Shown: in pieces, positions 1 to 7,190 of the stretch
Position numbering within the stretch: position 1 is the stretch's first letter
Layout of the letters: every line of letters begins with the position of its first letter
NCBI GenBank assembly: GCA_964576075.1
Contig: CAZNTX010000064.1
Location: 1 to 23,153 of the forward strand
Length of the DNA stretch: 23,153 nt
Direction: 5' to 3'
Origin: Thermohalobaculum sp964576075
Lineage (GTDB): Bacteria; Pseudomonadota; Alphaproteobacteria; Rhodobacterales; Rhodobacteraceae
Program-made: the position numbers and the translations under genes
The notes under the pieces: model-generated
Seen by the model: the letters and a program-made list of their open reading frames with translations, nothing else
Databases searched by the model: none
What the model was told of the DNA's origin: nothing

Positions 1-85
1 GCCCCCGTCCGGCCGGCGCCTGCGGGCCTTGCCGCGCGCCCCGTGGGGTGCGAGCCTGCCGGAGCAGCTTGGACTGGGGAGCGCG

Positions 86-706
86 ATGTACGATCTCTAT
101 ACCTGGACGACGCCCAACGGGCGGAAGGTCTCGATCCTGCTCGAGGAGCTCGGCCTGCCCTACGAGGCGCATGCGGTGGATATCGGCAAGGACGAGCAGT
201 TCGCGCCCGACTTCCTGAAGATCTCGCCCAACAACAAGATCCCCGCCATCGTCGATCGAGAGACCGGCCGGAGCCTGATGGAATCCGGCGCGATCCTGCT
301 CTGGCTCGCCGAGCGCCATGGCGGCTTCATGGGCGAGGAGCGCTGGGAGACCGTCGAATGGCTGATGTGGCAGATGGGCGGGATCGGGCCCTTCCTCGGC
401 CAGGCGCATCACTTCCTGCAGTTCAATCCGGGGAAGGCGCCTTATGCCGAGACGCGCTACCACACCGAGGCGCTCAGGCTCTACGGGGTGCTCGAGCGGC
501 GGCTCGCGGGGCGGGACTTCATCTGCGGCAGCTATTCGATCGCCGACATCGCCACCTGGCCCTGGATCAGCCGGTTCGAGTGGCAGCGGGTGGATCTGGG
601 CGAGTTCCCGGCCGTGCGCGACTGGTATGTCCGGATCGCCGAGCGCGAGGCGGTGCAGCGGGGCTATCACGTCCCCAAGCGCGCGAGCGAGATCCCGATG
701 CCATGA
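86..706 (+). CDS. yfcG: Nu-class glutathione S-transferase, YfcG-like disulfide-bond oxidoreductase
   Basis: A 206-residue cytosolic glutathione transferase. The N-terminal thioredoxin-like half (about residues 1-85) carries the TPNG motif at 9-12 (Thr9, Asn11), typical of Nu-class GSTs such as E. coli YfcG and YghU, followed by ISPNNKIPAIVD and the glutathione-contact ESGAI motif. The helical C-terminal half contains LGQAHHF and the N-capping box SIADIATWPW. By family knowledge such enzymes bind two glutathiones and reduce disulfides rather than conjugate xenobiotics. The start at 86 has GGGGA at 76-80 and puts the protein at family length; upstream in-frame TTG codons are rejected. The stop overlaps the next start (ATGA), so the two genes are probably co-translated. 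The family call is firm; equivalence to E. coli YfcG is inference. Confidence 0.88.
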   Translation: MYDLYTWTTPNGRKVSILLEELGLPYEAHAVDIGKDEQFAPDFLKISPNNKIPAIVDRETGRSLMESGAILLWLAERHGGFMGEERWETVEWLMWQMGGIGPFLGQAHHFLQFNPGKAPYAETRYHTEALRLYGVLERRLAGRDFICGSYSIADIATWPWISRFEWQRVDLGEFPAVRDWYVRIAEREAVQRGYHVPKRASEIPMP

Positions 707-1572
707 GCGGGCGCGTGAGACTTGCCGGGGCGATCCTGGCGGGCGCGCTGCTCGCGGGGCCTGCGGCGGGGGAGATCCTGGCGCCGGCCTCGGTCGATCC
801 GGGGGAGGCGATGCGGGTCGGGATCGCGCCGCCCCTCGGGGGCCATGCGCTCCTCGTGCTGGAGCCGATCGCGGGGCTCGCAGGGGCCGAGGAGGCGGGC
901 CCCCCGGTCGCCGCGCGCCCGCTTGCGCCTGGGACGCAGGCGGTGGAGATCGCGGCGCCGGAGCGGGCGGGGAGCTATCGCCTGCGCCTCGACGGGGCGG
1001 GGCGGCGCGACAGCGCCTTCTTCGAGGTGGTGGCGGCGCCCGTCGGCCTCGCGAGTCCCTCGCGGCTGCCCGCGGCGCTGCCCTTCGAGGTGGCGGTCGC
1101 GGCGCCCGTGGGGGCGCGGCTCGTGCTCGCGGGGCCGGGGGAGGGGCCCGTGCGCGCGGAGCTCGCGATCGATGCGGAGACCGCCGCGGCCGGACGGGTG
1201 ACGCTCGACGCCCCGCGGCGCTCCGGGCGCTATGCGCTGATGCTGCTGCCGGCGGGGCCGGGCACGCCGCTCGAGCGCCTGGAGATCGCGGTCGACGCGA
1301 CGCTCTCCTGGCTGCGCGCGCCGCTCATCGTCCGGCCGGGCGCGAGCTTCGCGGTCGAGCGCCGGGGCCCCGGCGGGCCCGACCACGCCATCGCGATCCT
1401 GACAGAGGGGGGCGGGCGCAGCCTCTCGACGCGCGATCTCGCCGAGAGCCCCGGGCCGCGCGGCACGCACCGGCTGACCGCGCCGGCCCGCGTCGGCACC
1501 TATCTTCTGCGCTATCTGAGCCGCGCCGACGGCGAGGTGCTCGCCGAGGCGCCGCTCTTCGTTCGGGACTGA
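703..1572 (+). CDS. Secreted protein with three beta-sandwich-like repeats, unknown function
   Basis: A 289-residue protein starting at the ATG that overlaps the GST stop by four bases. Residues 1-23 form a signal peptide (Arg near the start, hydrophobic Ala/Leu/Gly core, AAG before the probable cut). The mature part looks like three tandem units of about 80 residues, each ending in the same strand-like motif: APERAGSYRLRL (85-96), APRRSGRYALML (170-181) and APARVGTYLLRY (260-271). The third unit resembles the 'aP..pG.YelRYv' repeat that I recall from C-terminal regions of VWA-domain proteins in Rhodobacteraceae. No catalytic motif or transmembrane segment is visible beyond the signal. Periplasmic location is likely; a role in binding or adhesion is only a guess. 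Its stop is 7 bases from the end of the convergent dehydrogenase gene. Confidence 0.72.
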   Translation: MSGRVRLAGAILAGALLAGPAAGEILAPASVDPGEAMRVGIAPPLGGHALLVLEPIAGLAGAEEAGPPVAARPLAPGTQAVEIAAPERAGSYRLRLDGAGRRDSAFFEVVAAPVGLASPSRLPAALPFEVAVAAPVGARLVLAGPGEGPVRAELAIDAETAAAGRVTLDAPRRSGRYALMLLPAGPGTPLERLEIAVDATLSWLRAPLIVRPGASFAVERRGPGGPDHAIAILTEGGGRSLSTRDLAESPGPRGTHRLTAPARVGTYLLRYLSRADGEVLAEAPLFVRD

Positions 1573-1579
1573 CCGGGCC

Positions 1580-2446
1580 TCAGCGGCGCAGGCGCCGCAC
1601 CAGCGATGAGGTGTCCCACCGCCCGCCGCCCATGTCCTGCACCTCGCCGTAGAACTGGTCGACGAGCGCGGTCACCGGCAGGCGCGCCCCGTTGCGCCGG
1701 GCCTCCTCGAGGCAGATTGCGAGGTCCTTGCGCATCCAGTCCACCGCGAAGCCGAACTCGAACTCGTCGGCCAGCATGGTCTTGTGGCGGTTGTCCATCT
1801 GCCAGGAGCCGGCGGCGCCCTTGCCGATGACGTCGAACACCGCCTCGCCGTCGAGCCCGGCCTTCTCGGCGAACAGCACCGCCTCGGCGAGGCCCTGCAC
1901 GAGCCCCGCGATGCAGATCTGGTTGACCATCTTGGTCAGCTGTCCCGCGCCCACCGGCCCCATCAGGCGGCAGGACCGGGCATAGGCCGCGATCGCGGGC
2001 TCGGCCTTGGCGTAATCCGCCTCCGCGCCTCCGCACATCACCGTGAGCACGCCGTTCTCCGCGCCCGCCTGGCCGCCGGAGACCGGCGCGTCGACGAAGC
2101 CGACCCCCTTCTCGGCGGCGGCGCCGGCGAGCTCGCGCGCGACCTCGGCCGAAGCGGTGGTGTGATCGACGAACACCGCCCCCGGCCCCATCGCCGCGAG
2201 CGCACCGGTCTCTCCGAGCACGACCGAGCGCAGATCGTCGTCGTTGCCGACGCAGGCGAAGACGATCTCCGCGCCCTCCGCCGCGCCCGCAGGCGTCGCC
2301 GCCGCGCGGCCGCCATGCGCGCCGACCCAGGCCTCCGATTTCGCGGACGTGCGGTTGTAGACGGTCACCTCGTGGCCCTTCGCCGCGAGATGGCCCGCCA
2401 TCGGGTAGCCCATCACGCCGAGCCCGAGAAAGCTCACCTTCGCCAT
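1580..2446 (-). CDS. NAD(P)-dependent beta-hydroxyacid dehydrogenase (3-hydroxyisobutyrate dehydrogenase family)
   Basis: A 288-residue oxidoreductase of the 3-hydroxyisobutyrate / tartronate semialdehyde reductase family. The Rossmann motif GLGVMGYPMAGHL begins at residue 8, and YNRTS at 30-34 with Arg32 suggests NADP preference. The substrate signature DAPVSGGQAGAENG lies at 119-132; catalytic Lys172 is in GQLTKMVNQ and a second conserved Lys is at 240. Family knowledge places it in cytosolic oxidation or reduction of short 3-hydroxy acids or succinic/tartronic semialdehydes; the substrate cannot be read from sequence. The ATG at 2446 follows a near-perfect AAAGGAGGG, so the longer upstream reading frame is rejected. 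It is divergent from the penicillin acylase gene. No valine-degradation gene is nearby, so mmsB is not assigned. Confidence 0.87.
   Translation of the reverse strand: MAKVSFLGLGVMGYPMAGHLAAKGHEVTVYNRTSAKSEAWVGAHGGRAAATPAGAAEGAEIVFACVGNDDDLRSVVLGETGALAAMGPGAVFVDHTTASAEVARELAGAAAEKGVGFVDAPVSGGQAGAENGVLTVMCGGAEADYAKAEPAIAAYARSCRLMGPVGAGQLTKMVNQICIAGLVQGLAEAVLFAEKAGLDGEAVFDVIGKGAAGSWQMDNRHKTMLADEFEFGFAVDWMRKDLAICLEEARRNGARLPVTALVDQFYGEVQDMGGGRWDTSSLVRRLRR
1583..1598 (+). terminator. Inverted repeat at the convergent gene ends
   Basis: A perfect 7-bp inverted repeat, GCGGCGC / GCGCCGC with a 2-base centre, lies just beyond the stop of the secreted-protein gene and inside the last codons (Arg-rich C-terminus) of the convergent dehydrogenase. 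It could end rightward transcription, but there is no T tract and the arms may simply reflect GC-rich Arg codons. Confidence 0.25.
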
Positions 2447-2471
2447 GCGTCCCTCCTTTGCTGACGGCGTT

Positions 2472-2500
2472 GACATATCGCAGGCCGGGCGCAGCTCCAA
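2472..2500 (-). promoter_or_regulatory. Candidate promoter of the dehydrogenase gene
   Basis: On the minus strand TTGGAG (2500-2495) is followed after 17 bases by TATGTC (2477-2472), about 25 bases upstream of the Shine-Dalgarno sequence. The match to the sigma-70 consensus is modest. On the plus strand the same stretch holds TTGACA (2470-2475), which could serve the divergent acylase gene, but I see no good -10 at the right distance. Confidence 0.3.
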
Positions 2501-2565
2501 TCCCAGCGGTTGCGGCCGGCGCCGGGCTCTGCTTCAAGCGGGGGCTGGGCATCTGGGAGGAACGC

Positions 2566-5028
2566 ATGACGCGGATCTTGCGCTGGCTCCTGCGCGGCGT
2601 GCTCGCGCTCGCGGGGCTCGCCGCGGCGGGGCTCGGGCTCGCCTGGGTGCTGATCCTGGGCTCGCTGCCGGATTACGATGCGACGGTCTCGGCGCGCGGG
2701 CTCGGGGCCGAAGCGCGGGTCATCCGCGACGCCAACGCCATCCCGCATATCCGCGCCGAGAGCCCGGGCGATGCCTGGTTCGCCCTCGGCCTCGTCCATG
2801 CGCAGGACCGGCTCTGGCAGATGGAGGTCAACCGCCGCGCCGTGCAGGGCCGGCTCTCGGCGATCTTCGGGGCGCGCACGGTGGCGCTCGACCGGCTCGT
2901 CAAGACGCTCGATCTCTACGGCCATTCCCGCCGCGCCGTCGCCCATCAGTCGCCCGAGGCGCAGGCCGCGCTCCGCGCCTATGCCGCCGGGGTGAATGCC
3001 TGGATCCGCCATGTCGATGCGCGCTCCCTCGGCCGCGGGGCGCCGGAGTTCTTCCTCTTCGCCGATGGCGGCTTCGCGCCCTGGACCCCGGCCGACAGCA
3101 TCGGCATCCTCAAGATGATGGCCTTCCGCCTCTCGAACGGGGCGCGCAACGAGGTCCGCCGGGCGCTCCTGCAGCTCGAGCTTGCGCCAGAGCGGGTGGC
3201 GGACATCCTGCCGGACTATCCCGGAGATGCCGAGAGCACCGTTCCCCGCCCGCCGGAGGAGACGCCGCGCCCGAACCGTGCCGCGCTGCCGCCCCCCGGC
3301 GATCCGCTGGCGCTGGCGCTCGGGCTGCCCGGCGCGCCGGAGATGGCGGGGGCCTCGAATGCCTGGGCCGTCGACGCCTCGCGCGCCGCGGCCCGCGCGC
3401 CGCTGCTCGCGAACGACCCCCATCTCTGGCTCTCCGCCCCCTCGGTCTGGTATCTCGCCAGCCTCCGGGGCGGGGATCTCGCCGGCATCGGCGCGACGCT
3501 CCCCGGCGTCCCCGCCATCGTGATCGGGCATAACGGGCGCCTCGGCTGGGGCCTCACCACCGCGCATGTGGACGATCAAGACCTCTTCATCGAGCGGGTG
3601 AACCCCGCCGACCCGGGCGAATACCTCACCCCCACCGGCTGGGCGCGCTTCGAGACGCGGCGCCTCAGGATCGAGGTCGCGGGCGAGGCGGACATCGTCG
3701 AGACCGCCCGGCGCACCCGCCACGGCCCCGTGCTCGGGCCGGACATGTTCGGCGCGGGCGCCGTCACCCCCGAGGGCCATGTCGCCGCCCTCGCCTGGAC
3801 GGCGCTCGAGGACGAGGACCGCACGCTCTCCGCCCTCGGCCGGCTCCTCGCCGCGGAGCGGGTGGCGGAGGCGCTCGAGGCGATCCCCCTCGTCACCGCG
3901 CCGGCGCAGGTCGTCACCATGGCCCACGGGCGCGAGATCGCCATGGCGCTCGCCGGCGAGGTGCCGCTCCGCCACGCCGACAACCGCACCCAGGGCCGCC
4001 TGCCCGTCCCCGGATGGCGGGCCGAGCACGACTGGCAGGGCCGCCTGCCGCTCTCCGAGATGCCGCGCGAGCGCATGCCCGAGGAGGGCGCCCTCGCCAC
4101 CGCCAACAACAAGATCACCGACCGCGTCTATCCCGCCCATCTGAGCTTCGATTGGGCGCCGCCCTACCGCATCCGCCGGATCAAGAAGGAGCTCTCCGGC
4201 CGCCGCTTCCATTCCCGCGACAGCTTCGTCGCGCTCCAGGCCGATTCGGTCTCGGAGATGGCGCGCTCGGTGCTCCCCCTCGTCGCCAACGATCTCTGGT
4301 GGCGCGACCGGATCTCCGAGCAGGCCGGCCTCAAGGGCGAGGCGATCCAGCTCCTGCGCGAGTGGAACGGGGAGATGGACCAGCACTCCCCCGAGCCGCT
4401 GATCTTCTCCGAATGGATGCGCCAGCTCACCCGCCGCCTCGCCGAGGACGAACTCGGCGCGCTGTTCGACGAGGTGGCCGGGATCCGCCCGCTCTTCGTC
4501 GAGCGCGTGTTCCGCGACATCGGCGGGGCAGGGGTGTGGTGCGATGTCGACAAGACGCCAGAGCGCGAGACCTGCGCCGAGATCGCCGAGGCCGCGCTCG
4601 AGGACGCGCTCGACCATCTCTCCCGGGCCCATGGCCGCACCATCGCCGGATGGCGCTGGGGCGAGGAGCACAGAGCCGTGCACCGGCACATGCCGCTCGG
4701 GTTTTTCGGCTGGCTCGGGCTCTTCGTGAACATCGAGCACGAGACCTCCGGCGGCACCTACACGCTGATGCGGGGGAAGGTCTCGGGCCGGGGCGAGCGG
4801 CCCTTCGAGAACGTCCATGCGGCCGGGCTGCGCGTGGTCTACGACTTCGCCGATCTCGACCGCTCTGTCTGGATCATGTCGACCGGGCAGAGCGGGCACC
4901 CGTTCTCGCGCTGGTACGACCACCTCGCGGAGGCCTGGGCGCGGGGCGACGTCGTCCCGATGTCGATGAACGACGAGGACGCGCGCAGCGGCTCGGTGGG
5001 CACCATGCGGCTTCTGCCGGCGCGCTGA
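2566..5028 (+). CDS. Penicillin acylase family Ntn hydrolase, membrane-anchored
   Basis: An 820-residue precursor. Residues about 5-32 form an uncleaved-looking hydrophobic anchor or signal. An alpha chain follows (VIRDANAIPHIRAE, FALGLVHAQDRLWQME) up to about 263. The predicted autoprocessing site is GA-SNAWAV, where Ser264 would become the N-terminal nucleophile of the beta chain. Downstream, ANDPHL, GHNGRLGWGLT and TANNKITDR (Asn514/515, about 250 residues after Ser264) fit the oxyanion-hole Asn of the family. The family hydrolyses amide bonds of penicillins or acyl-homoserine lactones; the substrate is not determinable here. The start at 2566 follows GGGAGGAA and puts the anchor at the extreme N-terminus; a longer upstream reading frame has no comparable site. 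The gene is convergent with a small minus-strand gene 6 bases beyond its stop. Confidence 0.9.
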   Translation: MTRILRWLLRGVLALAGLAAAGLGLAWVLILGSLPDYDATVSARGLGAEARVIRDANAIPHIRAESPGDAWFALGLVHAQDRLWQMEVNRRAVQGRLSAIFGARTVALDRLVKTLDLYGHSRRAVAHQSPEAQAALRAYAAGVNAWIRHVDARSLGRGAPEFFLFADGGFAPWTPADSIGILKMMAFRLSNGARNEVRRALLQLELAPERVADILPDYPGDAESTVPRPPEETPRPNRAALPPPGDPLALALGLPGAPEMAGASNAWAVDASRAAARAPLLANDPHLWLSAPSVWYLASLRGGDLAGIGATLPGVPAIVIGHNGRLGWGLTTAHVDDQDLFIERVNPADPGEYLTPTGWARFETRRLRIEVAGEADIVETARRTRHGPVLGPDMFGAGAVTPEGHVAALAWTALEDEDRTLSALGRLLAAERVAEALEAIPLVTAPAQVVTMAHGREIAMALAGEVPLRHADNRTQGRLPVPGWRAEHDWQGRLPLSEMPRERMPEEGALATANNKITDRVYPAHLSFDWAPPYRIRRIKKELSGRRFHSRDSFVALQADSVSEMARSVLPLVANDLWWRDRISEQAGLKGEAIQLLREWNGEMDQHSPEPLIFSEWMRQLTRRLAEDELGALFDEVAGIRPLFVERVFRDIGGAGVWCDVDKTPERETCAEIAEAALEDALDHLSRAHGRTIAGWRWGEEHRAVHRHMPLGFFGWLGLFVNIEHETSGGTYTLMRGKVSGRGERPFENVHAAGLRVVYDFADLDRSVWIMSTGQSGHPFSRWYDHLAEAWARGDVVPMSMNDEDARSGSVGTMRLLPAR

Positions 5029-5041
5029 GCCCGCTCAGCGC
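5022..5041. terminator. Perfect 9-bp inverted repeat containing both convergent stop codons
   Basis: GCGCTGAGC (5022-5030) and GCTCAGCGC (5033-5041) are exact reverse complements with a 2-base centre. The TGA of the acylase gene (5026-5028) and the TGA of the small minus-strand gene (5037-5035) occupy symmetric places in the two arms. As RNA this would fold as about an 8-bp stem with a 4-base loop on either strand, consistent with a compact bidirectional transcript end. No T tract is present. Confidence 0.5.
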
Positions 5042-5226
5042 AGGCGGTCGGTCGTCTCGCGGATGAACTCGTCCATCACGACGCTCGCGGCACGCCAGGG
5101 CGCGGTCCAGACGAGGGCCATGGCGGACATCTGCGCGCCGAAGAGGTCCTGGCCGAAGCTGAACGCATCGGTCCCGGCGCTCTGCGCGCTCGGTTGCTGG
5201 GCGGTGTCGGCGGGTCCACAAGTCAT
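5035..5226 (-). CDS. Small protein of unknown function (63 residues)
   Basis: A short frame with a credible start: ATG at 5226 is preceded by GAGAGGGG at a usual distance, and an AT-rich leader unlike the surrounding DNA lies upstream. The product has a polar first third (Thr, Ala, Gln, Ser) and a helix-prone second half including FGAQMSAMALVWTAPWRAAS and a charged end, so it may be amphipathic. No recognised domain and no clear signal peptide are visible. It lies 153 bases beyond sufS with a hairpin between, so it is probably transcribed separately. The stop falls within the inverted repeat shared with the acylase gene. A phasin-like or membrane-surface role is conceivable but unsupported. 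Real gene likely, function unknown. Confidence 0.55.
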   Translation of the reverse strand: MTCGPADTAQQPSAQSAGTDAFSFGQDLFGAQMSAMALVWTAPWRAASVVMDEFIRETTDRLR

Positions 5227-5249
5227 TTCGATCCCCTCTCGCTACTCAT

Positions 5250-5307
5250 GAAACGACGGTGACGTCAGTTTCACGGAATGTCTATGAAGAATTTTTTAGC
5301 ACCGCAA
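5250..5307 (-). promoter_or_regulatory. AT-rich leader with imperfect inverted repeat and weak promoter match
   Basis: This is one of the few AT-rich stretches in the window. Reading on the minus strand, TTGCGG (5307-5302) is followed after 17 bases by TAGACA (5284-5279), a weak -35/-10 pair. Closer to the small gene, GAAACTGACG (5272-5263) and CGTCGTTTC (5258-5250) form an inverted repeat with one extra base and the palindrome TGACGTCA at its core. It could be an operator or a 5' leader hairpin of the 63-residue gene. Confidence 0.3.
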
Positions 5308-5350
5308 GATAAATGCTGCGCCGCGGCTGCCGCAGTGCGGAAAATTGCGT

Positions 5351-5373
5351 CCGGGCCGGAGGGGTCGGCCCGG
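5351..5373 (-). terminator. Hairpin terminator after sufS
   Basis: A perfect 8-bp stem, CCGGGCCG / CGGCCCGG, encloses a 7-base loop and begins 6 bases after the sufS stop on the minus strand. It is followed by ACGCAATTTT, a short delayed T run. It probably marks the 3' end of the isc-suf operon. Confidence 0.6.
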
Positions 5374-5379
5374 GGCCTC

Positions 5380-6600
5380 TCAGCCGAACAACTCGTGGCA
5401 GAACTCGAGCGCCTCGACGAGTTTGTCGACCTCCTCGCGCGTGTTGTAGAGCCCGAAACTCGCGCGTGCAGTGGCATTTACGCCCAAATGGGTCATCAGC
5501 GGCTGACAGCAGTGATGCCCCGCGCGCACCGCGATTCCCTTCTTGTCGATCACCGTGGAGATGTCGTGGGGATGCGCGCCGCCCTCCATGTGGAAGGAGA
5601 AGATGGCGCCTTTGGATGGGCTGTTTCCGAAAATCTGGAGCCAGTTGAGCCCGCCGAGCCGGGTCTGCGCATAGTCCCGCAGGTCGCGCTCATGGGCGGC
5701 GATCGCGTCCATGCCCAGCCGCTCCAGATAATCGACCGCCGCGCCGAGGCCGATCACCTGCACGATATTGGGCGTGCCGGCCTCGAACTTGTGCGGCGGG
5801 TCGTTGTAGGTGACCGCCTCCTTGGCCACCGTCTTGATCATGTCGCCCCCGCCCTTGAAGGGGCGCATCTCCGCCTGCCGCTCCCGGCGGATATAGACCG
5901 CGCCGGAGCCGGAGGGGCCGTAGAGCTTGTGCCCGGTGACGACGTAGAAATCCGCCCCGATCTCCTTGAGGTTCACCGGCATGTGGACGGCCGCCTGGCA
6001 GCCGTCGAGCAGCACGGGCATGCCGCGGGCATGGGCGATCTCGACGATCTTCTTCGCGTCCGTCACCGTGCCGAGCACGTTCGACATATGGCTCAGCGCC
6101 ACGAGCTTGGTGCGCGGGCCGATGCTGTCGGCGAGCTTGTCGAGGTCGAGCTCGCCGCGGGCGTCGGTGTCGATCCAGACGAGCTTCGCCCCATGGCGCT
6201 CGCGCATGAAATGCCAGGGCACGATATTGGCGTGATGCTCCATCACCGAGAGGACGATCTCGTCCCCCGGCTCGATGCGCGGCTCGAGCCAGCCATAGGC
6301 GACCAGATTGAACCCCTCCGTGCCGTTCGAGGTGAAGATCACCTCGTCCTCGTGCTCGGCGCCGAGGAAGCGGGCGAGCTTGCCGCGCACCGCCTCGAAC
6401 TTCTCGGTCGCCTCGTTGGAGAGGAAATGCAGGCCGCGATGGACGTTGGCATAGCCCGTCTCGTAGGCCTCGCGCATGGTGTCGATCACGACGCGGGGTT
6501 TCTGCGCCGAGGCGCCGTTGTCCAGATAGACGAGATCCGTCCCGTTCACCTGCCGCGACAGGATGGGGAAATCGGCGCGGATGGCGTGCACGTCATACAT
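5380..6600 (-). CDS. sufS: Cysteine desulfurase SufS (group II, PLP-dependent)
   Basis: A 406-residue enzyme, the same length as E. coli SufS. It removes sulfur from L-cysteine to give alanine and an enzyme persulfide that feeds SufBCD. Visible motifs are LDNGASAQKP near 27-36, EHHANIVPW at 121-129, PLP-binding Lys225 in TGHKLYGPSG, the group II RAGHHCCQP segment with catalytic Cys364, and the conserved KFEAGTPNI region at 271-279. It is last in the operon, 29 bases beyond the third Yip1-like gene. Family knowledge says group II enzymes need a SufE or SufU partner for good turnover, and none is encoded here. The start at 6600 gives the normal SufS N-terminus (DFPILSRQVNG). A second cysteine adjacent to the catalytic one (Cys365) is a small oddity. 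Confidence 0.95.
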   Translation of the reverse strand: MYDVHAIRADFPILSRQVNGTDLVYLDNGASAQKPRVVIDTMREAYETGYANVHRGLHFLSNEATEKFEAVRGKLARFLGAEHEDEVIFTSNGTEGFNLVAYGWLEPRIEPGDEIVLSVMEHHANIVPWHFMRERHGAKLVWIDTDARGELDLDKLADSIGPRTKLVALSHMSNVLGTVTDAKKIVEIAHARGMPVLLDGCQAAVHMPVNLKEIGADFYVVTGHKLYGPSGSGAVYIRRERQAEMRPFKGGGDMIKTVAKEAVTYNDPPHKFEAGTPNIVQVIGLGAAVDYLERLGMDAIAAHERDLRDYAQTRLGGLNWLQIFGNSPSKGAIFSFHMEGGAHPHDISTVIDKKGIAVRAGHHCCQPLMTHLGVNATARASFGLYNTREEVDKLVEALEFCHELFG

Positions 6601-6629
6601 CGCGAAGCCTCGGAATTGTCTCGCCCGGC

Positions 6630-7190
6630 TCAGGCCGGGATCAGGGTCATCGTCAGGAGGGCCGCGATGGTGCCGAGCACGAACATCGCGAGAAGCACGG
6701 CCCCCGTGCTCTTGAAGCGGTGGATCTCCGCCACGCAGCCCGCGAACACCCAAGCAGATATGCCGACGCCCGCGAGGAGCAAGAGGCTCCCCCCGGGGCT
6801 CGGCGCCGCATCCGGCGAGGTCGGCAGCCCGTCGGCGAGAAGCGGGAAGAGAAAGCTCGTCACCACCCCGCACCACGCCATGCCGGCGAAGCAGTCCTCG
6901 ATCCGGCCCTGGCCGCCGAGCAGCCGCCCGATGCCGAAGACGATCGCCGAGGAGGTGATGAAGCCGATGAATTGCGAGATCAGCGCGCTGACATGCCAGG
7001 CGATCAGGCTCTCCGCCTCCGCCCGGAAGCCCGGGAAGAACACGGCGAAGAGCGCCTGCAACGCATAGGCGAGCACCACGAGGGAGGCGATCTGGTCGAT
7101 CGGCAGCGGGCCCTGGTCCAGGATGCGCCGCACGGAGCGCCGCGGGGAGACGATGCCCTCCGCGACGCGCGACAGGAAGTCTGTGATCAC
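6630..7190 (-). CDS. Yip1-family membrane protein, third in the suf operon
   Basis: A 186-residue integral membrane protein starting with GTG that overlaps the previous gene's stop as GTGA, which argues strongly for translational coupling. A soluble start (SPRRSVRRIL) is followed by about five hydrophobic segments. It shares with its two neighbours a GG-G loop (LGGQGRIEDCFAGMAW) and the terminal AEIHRFKST motif, so all three look like paralogues. The Yip1-type fold is assigned from this pattern and from my recollection that Rhodobacterales suf operons carry a Yip1 gene between sufD and sufS. Its function is unknown; an inner-membrane role linked to Fe-S assembly is inference from context. sufS follows 29 bases downstream. 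Confidence 0.78.
   Translation of the reverse strand: MITDFLSRVAEGIVSPRRSVRRILDQGPLPIDQIASLVVLAYALQALFAVFFPGFRAEAESLIAWHVSALISQFIGFITSSAIVFGIGRLLGGQGRIEDCFAGMAWCGVVTSFLFPLLADGLPTSPDAAPSPGGSLLLLAGVGISAWVFAGCVAEIHRFKSTGAVLLAMFVLGTIAALLTMTLIPA

Noticed and set aside
29..85. N-terminal extension of the glutathione transferase from a TTG codon
   Set aside because: GSTs of this class begin with the MYDLYTW-like strand; the ATG at 86 has its own GGGGA site.
2434..4923. 829-codon minus-strand open frame opposite the penicillin acylase gene
   Set aside because: It is antisense to a gene with clear Ntn-hydrolase motifs and extends into the start of the dehydrogenase gene.
5278..7068. Long plus-strand open frame opposite sufS and the third Yip1 gene
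   Set aside because: It is antisense to well-supported genes, has no ribosome site and no recognisable domain; long antisense frames are expected at this GC content.
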